DNA from: Mycolicibacterium aromaticivorans JS19b1 = JCM 16368
GTDB taxonomy: Bacteria > Actinomycetota > Actinomycetes > Mycobacteriales > Mycobacteriaceae
Assembly (NCBI RefSeq): GCF_000559085.1
Contig: NZ_JALN02000001.1
Coordinates: 1,240,001 to 1,304,000, forward strand
Length of the DNA stretch: 64,000 bases
Direction of reading: 5' to 3'
The notes under the pieces were generated by a model that saw nothing but the letters and a program-made list of their open reading frames with translations, did not search any database and was not told where the DNA came from. Positions 9,406 to 17,739 of this stretch are shown here, piece after piece; position 1 is the first letter of the stretch; each line of letters starts with the position of its first letter. The translations under genes and the position numbers were made by a program.

Positions 9406-10635
9406 ATGGTCAGACCCGAGCGCCGCACCAAGGGCGATCTCGTCGCCGCGGCGACGATCGCACTTGTCGTGGCCGTCATAGCCGCGCTGTTCTGGTGGAA
9501 CAGCTCCGCGCGGGCCACGATCAGCCGGCCCGCCACATCGCCTGCGCCCAATCCGATCCCGGCGCGGGTGGTTCCCGACACGCTGCAGCAGTTGTGGACC
9601 GCGAGCAGCCCACGCACGCTGAGCCCGATCGTCGTCGGCGGCACTGTGGTGACCGGCGACGGGCGGACCGTCGACGGGCATGACCCGCAAAACGGTCAGA
9701 TCCGGTGGACGTTCGCCCGCGACACGAACCTGTGCGGGGTGTCCTACGTCTACGACCTCGCAGTCGCGGTGTATCCGGATGTACGTGGCTGCGGACAGGT
9801 CAGCAGCATCAACGGCGGTACCGGCCGCCGCGGGCCGACCCGCACCGCCTACGCCGACAAGCAGGTGGTACTCAGCTCCAACGGCAGCGCTGTGCTGTCG
9901 GCCGGGCCCACCCGGCTGGAATTGTGGCGCTCAGACCTGGTGCGCATGCTGTCCTACGGCGAGATCGATGCCCGGGTCAAACCGGTCAACCAGGGCATCG
10001 GCGCCGGCTGCACTCTGATGTCGGCGGCGGCCAGTGACGAGGCCGTGTCGGTGACGGAAGCCTGCCGCGACCAGAAAGACCTGCGCCTGACGCTGCTCAA
10101 GCCGGCGAAGGAAGAAGACGAGCCCGACACCAAGAACGTGCCGCTGCCCGGCGTCAGTGCCGATTCCGAGGCCCGCGTGCTGGCGGTGTCGGGCACCACC
10201 ACCGCGGTGTACCTCCCGTCCCCGCAACCGCAGATCGTCGTGTACGACGACACGGGCACCAAAATCGCCAGCACACTTCTGAAAAAGGCTCCGGTGCTTG
10301 CCAGTTCGGCCCAGGCCGTCACCCACGCCGGCGACTTGTACACCTGGTGGACGGGCGACAGCGTGGAAGTGTTCGACGCGCGGCTGTCCTACCGCTACAC
10401 CATCGAAGCCTCAGCGGCGGTGGCTCCGCTGGGCCCGGGCGCGATGATGGCGGGCCGGCTTCTCATCCCGCTGACCAACGGCATCGGGGTGTACGACCCG
10501 ACCAGCGGCACCAGCGAACGGATCATCGCGGTCGCCCACCCGGCAGGCACGGGACCGGTCGTGCCGGCCGTCACGGGCTCGACGGTGATCGAGCAGCACG
10601 GTGAGGCGCTGGCCGTGTTCGGGCCGAAGGCCTAG
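9406..10635 (+). CDS. Membrane-anchored beta-propeller-like protein (Rv3212 homolog)
   Basis: 409 residues with an N-terminal transmembrane helix (DLVAAATIALVVAVIAALFW, about residues 10-29) followed by a long extracytoplasmic domain. Repeating beta-rich units such as TVVTGDGRTVDGHDPQNGQIRW and VEVFDARLSYRYTIE suggest a PQQ/WD-like propeller. The lone cysteines (NLCGV, GCGQV, AGCTL, EACRD) could pair as disulfides. Positional ortholog of Rv3212, a protein of unknown role. It starts 20 bp after rhlE and may share its transcript. Its TAG stop overlaps the convergent parA-like gene through CTAG. Confidence 0.8.
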   Translation: MVRPERRTKGDLVAAATIALVVAVIAALFWWNSSARATISRPATSPAPNPIPARVVPDTLQQLWTASSPRTLSPIVVGGTVVTGDGRTVDGHDPQNGQIRWTFARDTNLCGVSYVYDLAVAVYPDVRGCGQVSSINGGTGRRGPTRTAYADKQVVLSSNGSAVLSAGPTRLELWRSDLVRMLSYGEIDARVKPVNQGIGAGCTLMSAAASDEAVSVTEACRDQKDLRLTLLKPAKEEDEPDTKNVPLPGVSADSEARVLAVSGTTTAVYLPSPQPQIVVYDDTGTKIASTLLKKAPVLASSAQAVTHAGDLYTWWTGDSVEVFDARLSYRYTIEASAAVAPLGPGAMMAGRLLIPLTNGIGVYDPTSGTSERIIAVAHPAGTGPVVPAVTGSTVIEQHGEALAVFGPKA

Positions 10636-11432
10636 ACCTCAGGAGTGAAGGTCGGCAGTGCTTTGCCGGACTTCCAATGCTTCAGCAGCGCGGCCGCCAG
10701 ATCGCGATACGCGGTGCTGCCCTTGCTCTTTCGGCCTGCCAGCACCGACGAACCGGACGCGCTGGCCTCGGCGAAGCGGACCGTGCGCGGGATCGGCGGG
10801 GCGAGCACCGGCAGGTCATAGCGGTCGGCGACGTCGAGCAGCACGTCGCGGCTGTGCGTGGTGCGCGAGTCGTACAGCGTGGGCAGCGCACCCAACAGCT
10901 TCAGGTTCGGGTTGGTGATCTGCTGGACGTCGTCGACCGTGCGCAGGAACTGCCCGACCCCGCGGTGCGCCAGCGTCTCGCACTGCAGCGGCACGATCAC
11001 TTCGTCGGCGGCGGTGAGCCCATTGAGAGTGAGCACACCCAGCGACGGTGGACAGTCGATGATCACCACGTCGAACTGGTCGAGCTTGTCCAGCGCGCGT
11101 TTGAGGGCGTACTCGCGGCCGGCGCGCATCAGCAGCATGGCTTCCGCACCGGCGAGGTCGATGTTGGCCGGCAGCAGCGTCATGCCTTCGGCCGTCTCGA
11201 CCAGCGCCGCATTGGGCTCGACGTCGCCGAGCAGCACCTCGTGCACCGACACCGGCAACTTGTCCGGATCGGTCCCCAGCGAAAACGTCAGGCACCCCTG
11301 CGGGTCCAGGTCGACGAGCAAGACGCGCTTGCCCGCATCGGTCAAAGCCGCCCCAAGAGACGCGACCGTGGTTGTCTTGGCCACCCCACCCTTCTGGTTG
11401 GCCACCGCCAATACTCGCGTCACACCGACCAT
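10632..11432 (-). CDS. ParA/Soj-family ATPase (Rv3213c homolog)
   Basis: 266 residues. A deviant Walker A motif QKGGVAKTTT near the N-terminus, the Walker B stretch VVIIDCPPSLG, and a C-terminal basic region place it in the ParA/MinD ATPase family. No parB-like gene or parS site is adjacent, and this is not the chromosomal parAB locus near the replication origin. It is therefore an orphan ParA that may position some other cargo. The start could be ATG 11432 (MVGVTRV) or the internal GTG at VTRVLAV. It is divergent from gpm2. Confidence 0.87.
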   Translation of the reverse strand: MVGVTRVLAVANQKGGVAKTTTVASLGAALTDAGKRVLLVDLDPQGCLTFSLGTDPDKLPVSVHEVLLGDVEPNAALVETAEGMTLLPANIDLAGAEAMLLMRAGREYALKRALDKLDQFDVVIIDCPPSLGVLTLNGLTAADEVIVPLQCETLAHRGVGQFLRTVDDVQQITNPNLKLLGALPTLYDSRTTHSRDVLLDVADRYDLPVLAPPIPRTVRFAEASASGSSVLAGRKSKGSTAYRDLAAALLKHWKSGKALPTFTPEV

Positions 11433-11496
11433 CCTTGCAGGTTCGCCGCCGTTACGTCCCGGCTGCCACGGCGCGCCTGGTCATCGGGCAGAATCA

Positions 11497-12114
11497 ATGA
11501 CCGTGAGCGTCGGTACGCATCGGTTGGTCCTACTTCGGCACGGCGAGACCGAGTGGTCCAAGAGCGGCCAGCACACCAGCACCACCGACCTCGATCTCAC
11601 CGAACACGGGCGCGAGCAGGCCATCTTGGCCGCGCACACGATCGAGCACCTCGGCCTGGACAATCCCCTGGTGGTCAGCAGCCCCCGCAAGCGCGCCCTG
11701 GCCACCGCCGAGCTGGCCGGGCTGATGGTGGACGACGTGTCGCCGCTGCTGTCGGAGTGGAATTACGGCGACTACGAGGGCCTGACCACCCACCAGATCC
11801 GCACCGAGACCCCGGGCTGGCTGCTGTGGACCTACGGCTGCCCCGGCGGTGAGAGCGTCGACCAGGTCAGCATGCGCGCCGACCAGGCGGTGTCCTACGC
11901 GCTGGAGCGCATGGTCGACCGCGACGTGGTGTTCGTCGGACACGGGCACTTCTCCCGCTCGGTGGTCACGCGCTGGGTGGAGCAGCCGCTGCGCGAGGGT
12001 GCGCGCTACGGGTTCGGCGCGGCCTCGGTTGCGGTGTGCGGCTTCGAGTACGGCCTGCGACAGCTCTCGGCGCTGGGCTTGACCAGCCACCGCGAGCCGG
12101 TCACCGGGACGTGA
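11497..12114 (+). CDS. gpm2: Histidine phosphatase superfamily protein Gpm2 (acid phosphatase-like)
   Basis: 205 residues with the phosphoglycerate-mutase signature LRHGETEWS near the N-terminus (His of RHG is the phospho-acceptor), an SSPRKRALATAELAG stretch and the second histidine in FVGHGHFSR. Annotated historically as phosphoglycerate mutase 2 (Rv3214), the family member in M. tuberculosis behaves as a phosphatase. The sequence here is short, consistent with a phosphatase and not a glycolytic mutase. ATG 11497 is used, with GTG 11503 as alternative. It overlaps entC by one base (TGATG), so the two are translationally coupled, suggesting a role beside isochorismate metabolism. Confidence 0.88.
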   Translation: MTVSVGTHRLVLLRHGETEWSKSGQHTSTTDLDLTEHGREQAILAAHTIEHLGLDNPLVVSSPRKRALATAELAGLMVDDVSPLLSEWNYGDYEGLTTHQIRTETPGWLLWTYGCPGGESVDQVSMRADQAVSYALERMVDRDVVFVGHGHFSRSVVTRWVEQPLREGARYGFGAASVAVCGFEYGLRQLSALGLTSHREPVTGT

Positions 12115-13208
12115 TGGCGCTTCCGACCTTTGTGCTGAGCGGCCCCGCCGGAACAGTCGTCGCCGAGGGGATGCGGACGGGGTACGACGACGTCGCGGCA
12201 GCGGCAGCGGCGCTGGCCGACGGCTCGGCGGACGTGGTGGTTGGCGCGCTGCCGTTCGACATCCGGAGCAGGGCGGCGCTGCTGACGCCGGCGACGGTGA
12301 CGTTCGGCGACGCCCTCCCGTCCTGGGCGGCGGCGCCGCTGCCCGCGGTGCGGATCGAGGCGATGGTGCCGACGCCGGCTGAGCATCGCGCCCGAATCCG
12401 CGCCGCCCTGGATCGCCTGACCGAGCCCGAAAGCGCTTTGCAGAAGGTTGTTTTGGCGCGAGCACTGCGCCTGGTCGCCGACGGTCCACTCGACCCACGC
12501 GCGATCTTGGACCGGCTGGTCGCCGCCGACGCCGAAGCCTGTGCCTACCTGGCCGACCTGTCCGTCGCGGGCGGTGACCACACCGGTACCACGCTCGTGG
12601 GGGCCAGCCCTGAACTGCTGGTCGCCCGCTCTGGTGACGTGGTGACCTGCCAGCCGTTCGCCGGGTCCGCGCCGCGGTCGGTCGATCTGCAGGCCGACGC
12701 CGCCAACGCAGCCGCGCTGGCCGAGTCGGGCAAGAACCGCCACGAGCATCAGCTGGTCGTCGACACCATGCGCGCCGCGCTCGAACCGCTGTGCGCCGAA
12801 CTGGAGATCGCGCCGCAACCGCAGCTGAGCCGCACCGCCGCGCTGTGGCATCTGTCTACCCCGATCCGTGGCCGGCTGCGTGACACCTCGACCACCGCAA
12901 TCGATTTGGCACTGGCACTGCATCCCACCCCGGCTGTCGGCGGGGTGCCCACGCAGGCGGCGGTCGATCTGATCTCGCAGCTCGAAGGTGACCGCGGCTT
13001 CTACGCAGGCGCGGTGGGCTGGTGCGATGCTCGCGGCGACGGCCGATGGGTGGTGGCGATCCGCGGCGCGCGGCTGTCCGCAGACCGGGTCGAGGCGCTC
13101 GCCCAGGCCGGCGGCGGTATCGTCGCCGAATCCGACGCCGATGACGAAGTAGCAGAGACCACAACGAAATTCAAAACCATCCTGTCAGCCCTGGGGGTGC
13201 AGCAATGA
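12114..13208 (+). CDS. entC: Isochorismate synthase EntC
   Basis: 364-residue chorismate-binding enzyme converting chorismate to isochorismate, the branch point toward menaquinone or siderophore-type aromatics. Family motifs are LQKVVLARAL, VGASPELLV, QPFAGSAPR, SGKNRHEHQLV, LHPTPAVGG and YAGAVGW. ATG 12114 overlaps the gpm2 stop; a longer in-frame reading would sit inside gpm2. Downstream the GNAT gene overlaps by 4 nt (ATGA), so gpm2-entC-GNAT form a coupled operon. Ortholog of Rv3215. Confidence 0.92.
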   Translation: MALPTFVLSGPAGTVVAEGMRTGYDDVAAAAAALADGSADVVVGALPFDIRSRAALLTPATVTFGDALPSWAAAPLPAVRIEAMVPTPAEHRARIRAALDRLTEPESALQKVVLARALRLVADGPLDPRAILDRLVAADAEACAYLADLSVAGGDHTGTTLVGASPELLVARSGDVVTCQPFAGSAPRSVDLQADAANAAALAESGKNRHEHQLVVDTMRAALEPLCAELEIAPQPQLSRTAALWHLSTPIRGRLRDTSTTAIDLALALHPTPAVGGVPTQAAVDLISQLEGDRGFYAGAVGWCDARGDGRWVVAIRGARLSADRVEALAQAGGGIVAESDADDEVAETTTKFKTILSALGVQQ

Positions 13209-13684
13209 CCGTGATCCGGATGGCCCGTCCCGGCGACGAGCCCGAGATCGTCGCGATGATCCGCGAACTCGCCGAATTCGAGCACGCCCTCGATCAGTGC
13301 ACGGTGACCGAGAGTCAGATCACCGCAGCACTTTTCGGAGACAACCCAGTGGGATCCTGCCACCTGGTCGCGATCGACGGCGACGTCGCCGCGGTGGCCC
13401 TGTGGTTCCGAACGTTCTCCACCTGGGACGGCGTGGCCGGCATCTACCTGGAAGACCTCTTCGTGCGCGACAGGTTCCGTCGGCGCGGCCTGGCCCGCAC
13501 GCTGCTCGCGACGCTGGCCAAGGTATGCATCGACAACGGCTACACCCGGTTGGCGTGGGAAGTGCTGGACTGGAACGTCAACGCGATCGCGCTCTACGAC
13601 GCCGTGGGCGGCAAGCAGATGTCGGAATGGATCAACTACCGGGTCAGCGGACCTGAGCTCGACGCGCTGGCGGCTGAAGTCTAG
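13205..13684 (+). CDS. GNAT N-acetyltransferase (Rv3216 homolog)
   Basis: 159 residues with a GNAT fold: N-terminal IRMARPGDEPEIVAMIRELA, then the strand YLEDLFVRDRFRRRGLARTLL containing the acetyl-CoA pyrophosphate loop (RxxGLA), and the C-terminal WEVLDWNVNAIALYDAVGGK typical of diamine/spermidine-type acetyltransferases. The start ATG overlaps the entC stop by ATGA. The substrate is unknown; family resemblance suggests a small amine. Its stop shares CTAG with the convergent membrane-protein gene. In M. tuberculosis Rv3216 is similar but shorter; this copy looks complete. Confidence 0.88.
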   Translation: MTVIRMARPGDEPEIVAMIRELAEFEHALDQCTVTESQITAALFGDNPVGSCHLVAIDGDVAAVALWFRTFSTWDGVAGIYLEDLFVRDRFRRRGLARTLLATLAKVCIDNGYTRLAWEVLDWNVNAIALYDAVGGKQMSEWINYRVSGPELDALAAEV

Positions 13685-14070
13685 TCCTCCGCCCGGGAGG
13701 CCCAGCGCAACGCAGGCGGACTGAACAGCAACGCCAGCACGGCGATGGCCACCCCACCCATCGCGATCGCATAGACCGGCTGGTGGGCGGCCACGATGTA
13801 CCAGGCCACCGGCAGCAGCAGCAGGTTGGCGAACACCGCGATGCCCCGGCCCCAGCGGCGCCCGGTGATCAGACCCCAGCCAGCAGCCGCCACCGCGGCG
13901 CCCATCACCGCGAACCAGCCCGCCGTGCCATAGCCGTTGACGATGTGCTGGTCAGCGCCGGATACACCGCGCACCACCAACACCGCGGCCACGACGATCG
14001 CCACGACACCTTCAGCGGCCGCCGCGAAGCCGGCGTAGCGGACCACGGTCGGGACAACGGATTCGGTCAC
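13681..14070 (-). CDS. Four-helix integral membrane protein (Rv3217c homolog)
   Basis: 129 residues with four hydrophobic segments: about residues 10-34, 47-68, 78-95 and 98-116. A basic loop TGRRWGRG lies between helices 2 and 3. No enzymatic motif is visible. It matches Rv3217c by position, length and topology. Function unknown. It is convergent with the GNAT gene, their stops sharing CTAG at 13681-13684. Confidence 0.78.
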   Translation of the reverse strand: MTESVVPTVVRYAGFAAAAEGVVAIVVAAVLVVRGVSGADQHIVNGYGTAGWFAVMGAAVAAAGWGLITGRRWGRGIAVFANLLLLPVAWYIVAAHQPVYAIAMGGVAIAVLALLFSPPALRWASRAED

Positions 14071-14092
14071 CTCCGTAAGGTAACCGGTCGCG

Positions 14093-14977
14093 TCACGGGC
14101 GCGCGGCGCGAGACCAGCCCAGCGGGCTGAGGCTCCGGTACGGGTCCGCCTCCCGCAGGCTGAGAAGGTCGTCGAGAATCTGCTCGAGCGAGGTCTGCGT
14201 ACGGCGCTTCACCTCGTCAGCCCAGCCCGAGGCGTCGATACCCACCGGCGTGGTGGTGTCGATCGGGGTGCCGAACCGCAGATACATCCGCTCCGGCCGG
14301 GGAATGAGGGTCGGTCCGATACCGCGCATCAGCGGCATCGCCATATCCTGCCGGCCGCTGAAGCGACCGCTCACGGCCTCGCTGAACCGACCCCACGCGC
14401 TGTCCCGCGTCGTCATACTCCGGTAGACGTCGTCACCCCCGACGAGCCCCACCGGCACGATCGGATAACCGTTCTCCACCGCGATTCGCGCGAATCCGGA
14501 CCGGCCCTGCCAGCGCAGGGTGTACTCCTCACCCTTGAATTTCGGGATCTCCCGACCGCCACCGGGAAAGACCAGGATGGTCTGGTCGTGACGCATGAGT
14601 TCACGCGCCGTCTCCGGCGCGCCGACCACGCCGCCGAACGCCGCCAGCAGGTCGCCGAACAGGCCACGCATCTGCCCGAACTGACGGTCGGCCAGCGGCC
14701 GCACCCGAACCCCGAGCTCCCGGCGCACGGCGTACGGGGTCAGAAAGGCCTCGGCGCCGCCCTGAGTATGGTTGCCCACCAACAGAAATCGGCCGTCAGC
14801 GGGTAGGTTGTGCACCCCGTCGATGTAGGGGCGCCAGAGGTCGACCACCGGGTGGATACCGTCAGCGACGGCTCCCAGCATGTGTTTGATGGCGCGGACC
14901 CGCCGCGGGTGATTCATGACGGCCGCCACGTCGACCGCTGCTTCGCTGCTTCGAACAGCCATGTCGGCCACTCCCAT
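14093..14977 (-). CDS. LPLAT/DGAT2-like acyltransferase
   Basis: 294 residues, lysophospholipid/diacylglycerol acyltransferase superfamily. FLLVGNHTQGGAEAF (residues 64-78) holds the motif-1 histidine His70. The usual Asp four residues later is absent (H-TQGG-A), with Glu76 one place on. LVFPGGGREIPKFKGE is the FPGG substrate motif typical of the DGAT2/MGAT-like branch. It probably acylates a lipid at the membrane. It is divergent from a TetR gene across 38 bp that contains a 14-bp perfect palindrome, so that TetR probably controls it. I do not recall this pair at the equivalent M. tuberculosis locus, so it may be an insertion. ATG 14962 (MAVRSS) is an alternative start. Confidence 0.82.
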   Translation of the reverse strand: MGVADMAVRSSEAAVDVAAVMNHPRRVRAIKHMLGAVADGIHPVVDLWRPYIDGVHNLPADGRFLLVGNHTQGGAEAFLTPYAVRRELGVRVRPLADRQFGQMRGLFGDLLAAFGGVVGAPETARELMRHDQTILVFPGGGREIPKFKGEEYTLRWQGRSGFARIAVENGYPIVPVGLVGGDDVYRSMTTRDSAWGRFSEAVSGRFSGRQDMAMPLMRGIGPTLIPRPERMYLRFGTPIDTTTPVGIDASGWADEVKRRTQTSLEQILDDLLSLREADPYRSLSPLGWSRAARP

Positions 14978-14983
14978 CCTCAG

Positions 14984-14997
14984 ACGAACTAGTTCGT
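14984..14997. promoter_or_regulatory. TetR operator palindrome between acyltransferase and TetR genes
   Basis: ACGAACTAGTTCGT is a perfect 14-bp palindrome lying between two divergent starts (14977 and 15016). It is next to TATACT (15002-15007), a -10 box for the TetR gene. That box predicts an RNA start almost at ATG 15016, so the TetR mRNA is close to leaderless. A TetR dimer bound here would block both promoters. Confidence 0.7.
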
Positions 14998-15015
14998 TCT
15001 TTATACTCGATCTTC

Positions 15016-15615
15016 ATGAGAAGTACCTCAGAGCTGCGGGAGGAGATACTGGCCGCCGCCCGCAGCGAGTTCGCCCGGCACGGATTCGCCGGCGCCCGCA
15101 TCGACCGCATCGCGGCGGCGGCCAGCGCCAGCAAAGAACGCCTCTACGCCCACTTCGGCGACAAGGAGACGCTCTTCCGGGAGGTGCTCGCCACCAACGT
15201 CGTGGAGTTCTTCCAGGCGGTGCGGATGCTGCCCGACAATGTGCCCGAATTCGTCGGCGGAATGTTCGACTTGAGCGTGCGCCGGCCCGAGCACCATCGG
15301 ATGGTCTCCTGGGCCCATCTCGAGGGGCTGACACTGGAGCCGCCCAGCGCTGACGGGCTACCCCTACCCCAGCTGGCCCTCGCCGCGATCGAGGAGGCTC
15401 AGGCCACGGGCCACGTCGACGCGTCCTGGGATCCAACCGATCTCATCGTCGTCCTACTTGGGATCGCGTTGGCCTGGGCACACTGGCCCGACCCTGCTGC
15501 CGCGACCACCTCGTCGGCCGTGCTGGCTCGTCGACGCGCCGCGGCGATCGAAGCGGCAGCCCGCGTCATCGCCCCTAGCGCCGGAACACCACCCACCGCA
15601 TCGCGCAGTACATGA
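15016..15615 (+). CDS. TetR-family regulator of the divergent acyltransferase
   Basis: 199-residue TetR regulator. HTH region: EILAAARSEFARHGFAGARI followed by ASASKERLYAHFGDKE. The C-terminal domain carries aromatic and hydrophobic helices (MVSWAHLEGL, VLLGIALAWAHWP) likely forming a ligand pocket, plausibly for an acyl group given its neighbour. ATG 15016 lies about 9 nt after a TATACT -10 box, indicating a leaderless or nearly leaderless transcript. The 3' end overlaps the convergent GtrA gene by 41 bp. Confidence 0.87.
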   Translation: MRSTSELREEILAAARSEFARHGFAGARIDRIAAAASASKERLYAHFGDKETLFREVLATNVVEFFQAVRMLPDNVPEFVGGMFDLSVRRPEHHRMVSWAHLEGLTLEPPSADGLPLPQLALAAIEEAQATGHVDASWDPTDLIVVLLGIALAWAHWPDPAAATTSSAVLARRRAAAIEAAARVIAPSAGTPPTASRST

Positions 15616-16048
15616 AAATGCCCTCGCAGGCTCCCGCCGCCATCCGGGCCACGTGGTACTCGGCACCCAGGGCCCGCAACCCGGTGGAGACACCGAGAAT
15701 GAACGCCACGTAGTTGATCGCCACCACGACGACGTAGACACCGACCTGCGGTCCCACCGCACCGTGCGACTGGAAATTCACCACCCGGTTGAGCACGTAG
15801 CTGGCCGCGAACGCGCAGACGTAGGCCATCGTCACCGCCGCCCCGAACGTCACGTGCAGCACCCCATGCAGCAGCGTGAGCACCAGCAGGTCGAGCGCGA
15901 AAGTGCCGGAGTTGATCACTGCGAAGCCCAGAAAGGTCGGCGGCACAACCGAATTCAGCCCGAATGGCAAACGCTTGACCACCGACTCGCAAGCCCGGTG
16001 GAACCAGCCGACAGCACTGACCGAATCCGGCTCCGACCCCACGACCAT
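15575..16048 (-). CDS. GtrA-family membrane protein
   Basis: 157 residues with four transmembrane helices and the GtrA signature: FLGFAVINSGTFALDLLVL, AYVCAFAASYVLNRVVNF, VGVYVVVVAINYVAFILGV and a C-terminal MRWVVFRR. GtrA proteins are thought to flip or position polyprenyl-phosphate sugars for cell-envelope glycosylation. ATG 16048 (MVVGSEPDSV) was chosen because the longer open frame upstream lacks a family-like sequence and overlaps the start of the diacylglycerol-kinase-like gene. It overlaps the TetR 3' end by 41 bp. Specific substrate unknown. Confidence 0.83.
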   Translation of the reverse strand: MVVGSEPDSVSAVGWFHRACESVVKRLPFGLNSVVPPTFLGFAVINSGTFALDLLVLTLLHGVLHVTFGAAVTMAYVCAFAASYVLNRVVNFQSHGAVGPQVGVYVVVVAINYVAFILGVSTGLRALGAEYHVARMAAGACEGIFMYCAMRWVVFRR

Positions 16049-16139
16049 GTCGCGAGCATGCCACCGGCAACTGTCCGCTTCGTGATGAGCAGACAAACAC
16101 TTCGAACAGCCGTCCCGCACCCGTCTAGGCTCATGGCTC

Positions 16140-17147
16140 GTGCGTGCCGTCCTGATCGTCAACCCGAACGCCACTTCCACCACTGCGGCCGGCCGCGACC
16201 TCCTCGCCCACGCGCTGGAAAGCCGAGTGGACCTGTCCGTCATCCATACCGACCACCGCGGGCACGCCATCGAGATCGCCGAGGCAGCGAGGAACGACGG
16301 CACCGACGTGATCATCGTCCACGGTGGCGACGGAACGGTGAACGAAGTGGTCAACGGGCTGCTGGGCCGGCCAGGCCGGTGGGCAGGAGCGCAGCGACCC
16401 GGGCATGGACAAGGGCCAATGCCGGAGACCATGCCCGCGGTGGCGGTGGTACCCGGTGGCTCGGCCAACGTGTTCGCCCGCGCGCTGGGCATCAGCCCCG
16501 ACCCGATTGTCGCGACAAACCAGCTGGTCGACCTGCTCAGTGCGCGCCGCAACGGCGCAGCCTGGCGCGAGATCGGATTGATGGACTGCGGTGAACGCTG
16601 GGCGGTGTTCACCGCAGGCATGGGGGTCGACGGCGACGTGGTGGCAGCCGTCGAGGCGCAGCGCGCCAAAGGCCGCAAGGTCACCCCCGGCCGCTACATC
16701 CGCGTGGCGGTCCGCGAGATGCTGGCCAGCGCACGCAACGAGCCGCTGATGACCCTCGAACTGCCCGGCCAGCCACCGCGAACCGGTGTCTACTTCGCGT
16801 TCATCTCCAACTCCAGCCCGTGGACATACGCCAACGCCAGACCGGTGTGGACCAACCCGGACACCACATTCGAGACGGGCCTGGGCGTCTTCGCCATCAC
16901 CAGCATGAACGTCTGGCGCAACCTCATGCTGGTGCGCCGGATGCTGTCGAAGAAGCCGGTGATCAAAGCCAAGCACCTGATCCGCCACGACGATGTGGCG
17001 TGGGTGCGGGTCACCGCCGACGAACCGGTCGCCAGCCAGATCGATGGAGATTTTCTGGGGTTGCGCTCCGAAATGACGTTCCGCGTGGTTCCGGGCGCCC
17101 TCTGCGTCGTCGCTCCGCCCACAGGGAAGGGCGCTGACCAGCAGTAA
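16140..17147 (+). CDS. Diacylglycerol-kinase-family lipid kinase (Rv3218 homolog)
   Basis: 335 residues with the DAGK catalytic domain: N-terminal RAVLIVNPNATSTTAAGRDL, nucleotide loop VHGGDGTVNEVVNGLLG and PGGSANVFARALG. The C-terminal beta-sandwich includes IDGDFLGLRSEMTFRVVPGAL. It probably phosphorylates a lipid such as diacylglycerol or a sphingoid-like substrate at the membrane. An inserted loop of about 20 residues (RPGRWAGAQRPGHGQGPMPE) lies between the GGDGT and PGGS motifs. Start GTG 16140; a nearby ATG (16133) is out of frame. Position before whiB1 matches Rv3218. Confidence 0.86.
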   Translation: MRAVLIVNPNATSTTAAGRDLLAHALESRVDLSVIHTDHRGHAIEIAEAARNDGTDVIIVHGGDGTVNEVVNGLLGRPGRWAGAQRPGHGQGPMPETMPAVAVVPGGSANVFARALGISPDPIVATNQLVDLLSARRNGAAWREIGLMDCGERWAVFTAGMGVDGDVVAAVEAQRAKGRKVTPGRYIRVAVREMLASARNEPLMTLELPGQPPRTGVYFAFISNSSPWTYANARPVWTNPDTTFETGLGVFAITSMNVWRNLMLVRRMLSKKPVIKAKHLIRHDDVAWVRVTADEPVASQIDGDFLGLRSEMTFRVVPGALCVVAPPTGKGADQQ

Positions 17148-17239
17148 TGGGACTGCGCCAGAGGATTCAGGGCGCAGATGGATTGAGTGTAGTACAAACG
17201 GATAGAGGGTTCGGTAACCCACCCCCAGCCAGACCTTGT

Positions 17240-17255
17240 AGTGACATTGCCCACG
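17240..17255 (+). promoter_or_regulatory. CRP (cAMP receptor protein) site upstream of whiB1
   Basis: AGTGACATTGCCCACG closely resembles the CRP site of the M. tuberculosis whiB1 promoter and fits the GTG-N8-CAC pattern. A weaker second site, CTGAGTTCTATTGACA, lies about 21 bp further down and overlaps the -35 box. The known promoter has an activating site near -58.5 and a second near -37.5. Both distances fit a transcription start near 17306. Confidence 0.65.
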
Positions 17256-17271
17256 TGTTAACTGAGTTCTA

Positions 17272-17299
17272 TTGACATCCGTCGAGGACGTGAAACGAT
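17272..17299 (+). promoter_or_regulatory. whiB1 promoter
   Basis: A perfect -35 hexamer TTGACA (17272-17277) stands 16 bp upstream of a weak -10, AACGAT (17294-17299). The weak -10 fits an activator-dependent promoter. The transcript would begin near 17306, giving a leader of about 90 nt and a good ribosome site AAGGAG at 17382-17387. Confidence 0.5.
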
Positions 17300-17396
17300 C
17301 GGATGCAACAACACAGAAACATTTGTGTGCACCGCATTAACAGCCGAAGAAAAATCGAGTGCGCTTCGTTGCGCACATAGTAAGGAGTAGCGACAA

Positions 17397-17651
17397 ATGG
17401 ATTGGCGCCATAAGGCGGTCTGCCGTGACGAGGATCCGGAACTGTTCTTCCCCGTGGGGAACAGCGGACCGGCGCTCGCCCAGATCGCTGACGCGAAGCT
17501 CGTCTGTAACCGCTGTCCGGTCACGACGGAGTGCTTGAGCTGGGCTTTGGATTCCGGCCAGGATGCCGGAGTGTGGGGCGGCATGAGCGAGGACGAGCGC
17601 CGTGCGCTCAAGCGTCGCAACGCTCGCACCCGCGCACGCAGCAGCGTCTAG
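17397..17651 (+). CDS. whiB1: WhiB1, iron-sulfur transcription factor
   Basis: 84 residues. Four cysteines (Cys9, and Cys37, Cys40 and Cys46 in VCNRCPVTTEC) bind a [4Fe-4S] cluster. GVWGGMSEDERR is the tight turn that contacts the sigma-factor domain, and the C-terminal KRRNARTRARSS is the DNA-binding basic tail. WhiB1 is an essential nitric-oxide-sensing regulator that binds SigA. It is controlled from a CRP-type promoter upstream and ends at a strong intrinsic terminator. The sequence looks fully intact. Confidence 0.96.
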   Translation: MDWRHKAVCRDEDPELFFPVGNSGPALAQIADAKLVCNRCPVTTECLSWALDSGQDAGVWGGMSEDERRALKRRNARTRARSSV

Positions 17652-17674
17652 CCTGCCCTTTCGACAATTTTGAC

Positions 17675-17714
17675 ATCGCGGCCCCGGCAAATGCCAGGGC
17701 CGCGATTTCTATTT
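17675..17714. terminator. Intrinsic terminator between whiB1 and pdtaS
   Basis: ATCGCGGCCC (17675-17684) pairs perfectly with GGGCCGCGAT (17697-17706). An inner GGC-aaat-GCC stem caps it and TTTCTATTT follows. It ends whiB1 and, with a partly A/T-rich reverse flank, may also slow transcripts leaving convergent pdtaS. Confidence 0.85.
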
Positions 17715-17739
17715 ACAAATGTCGCCTCGATCACATTTG

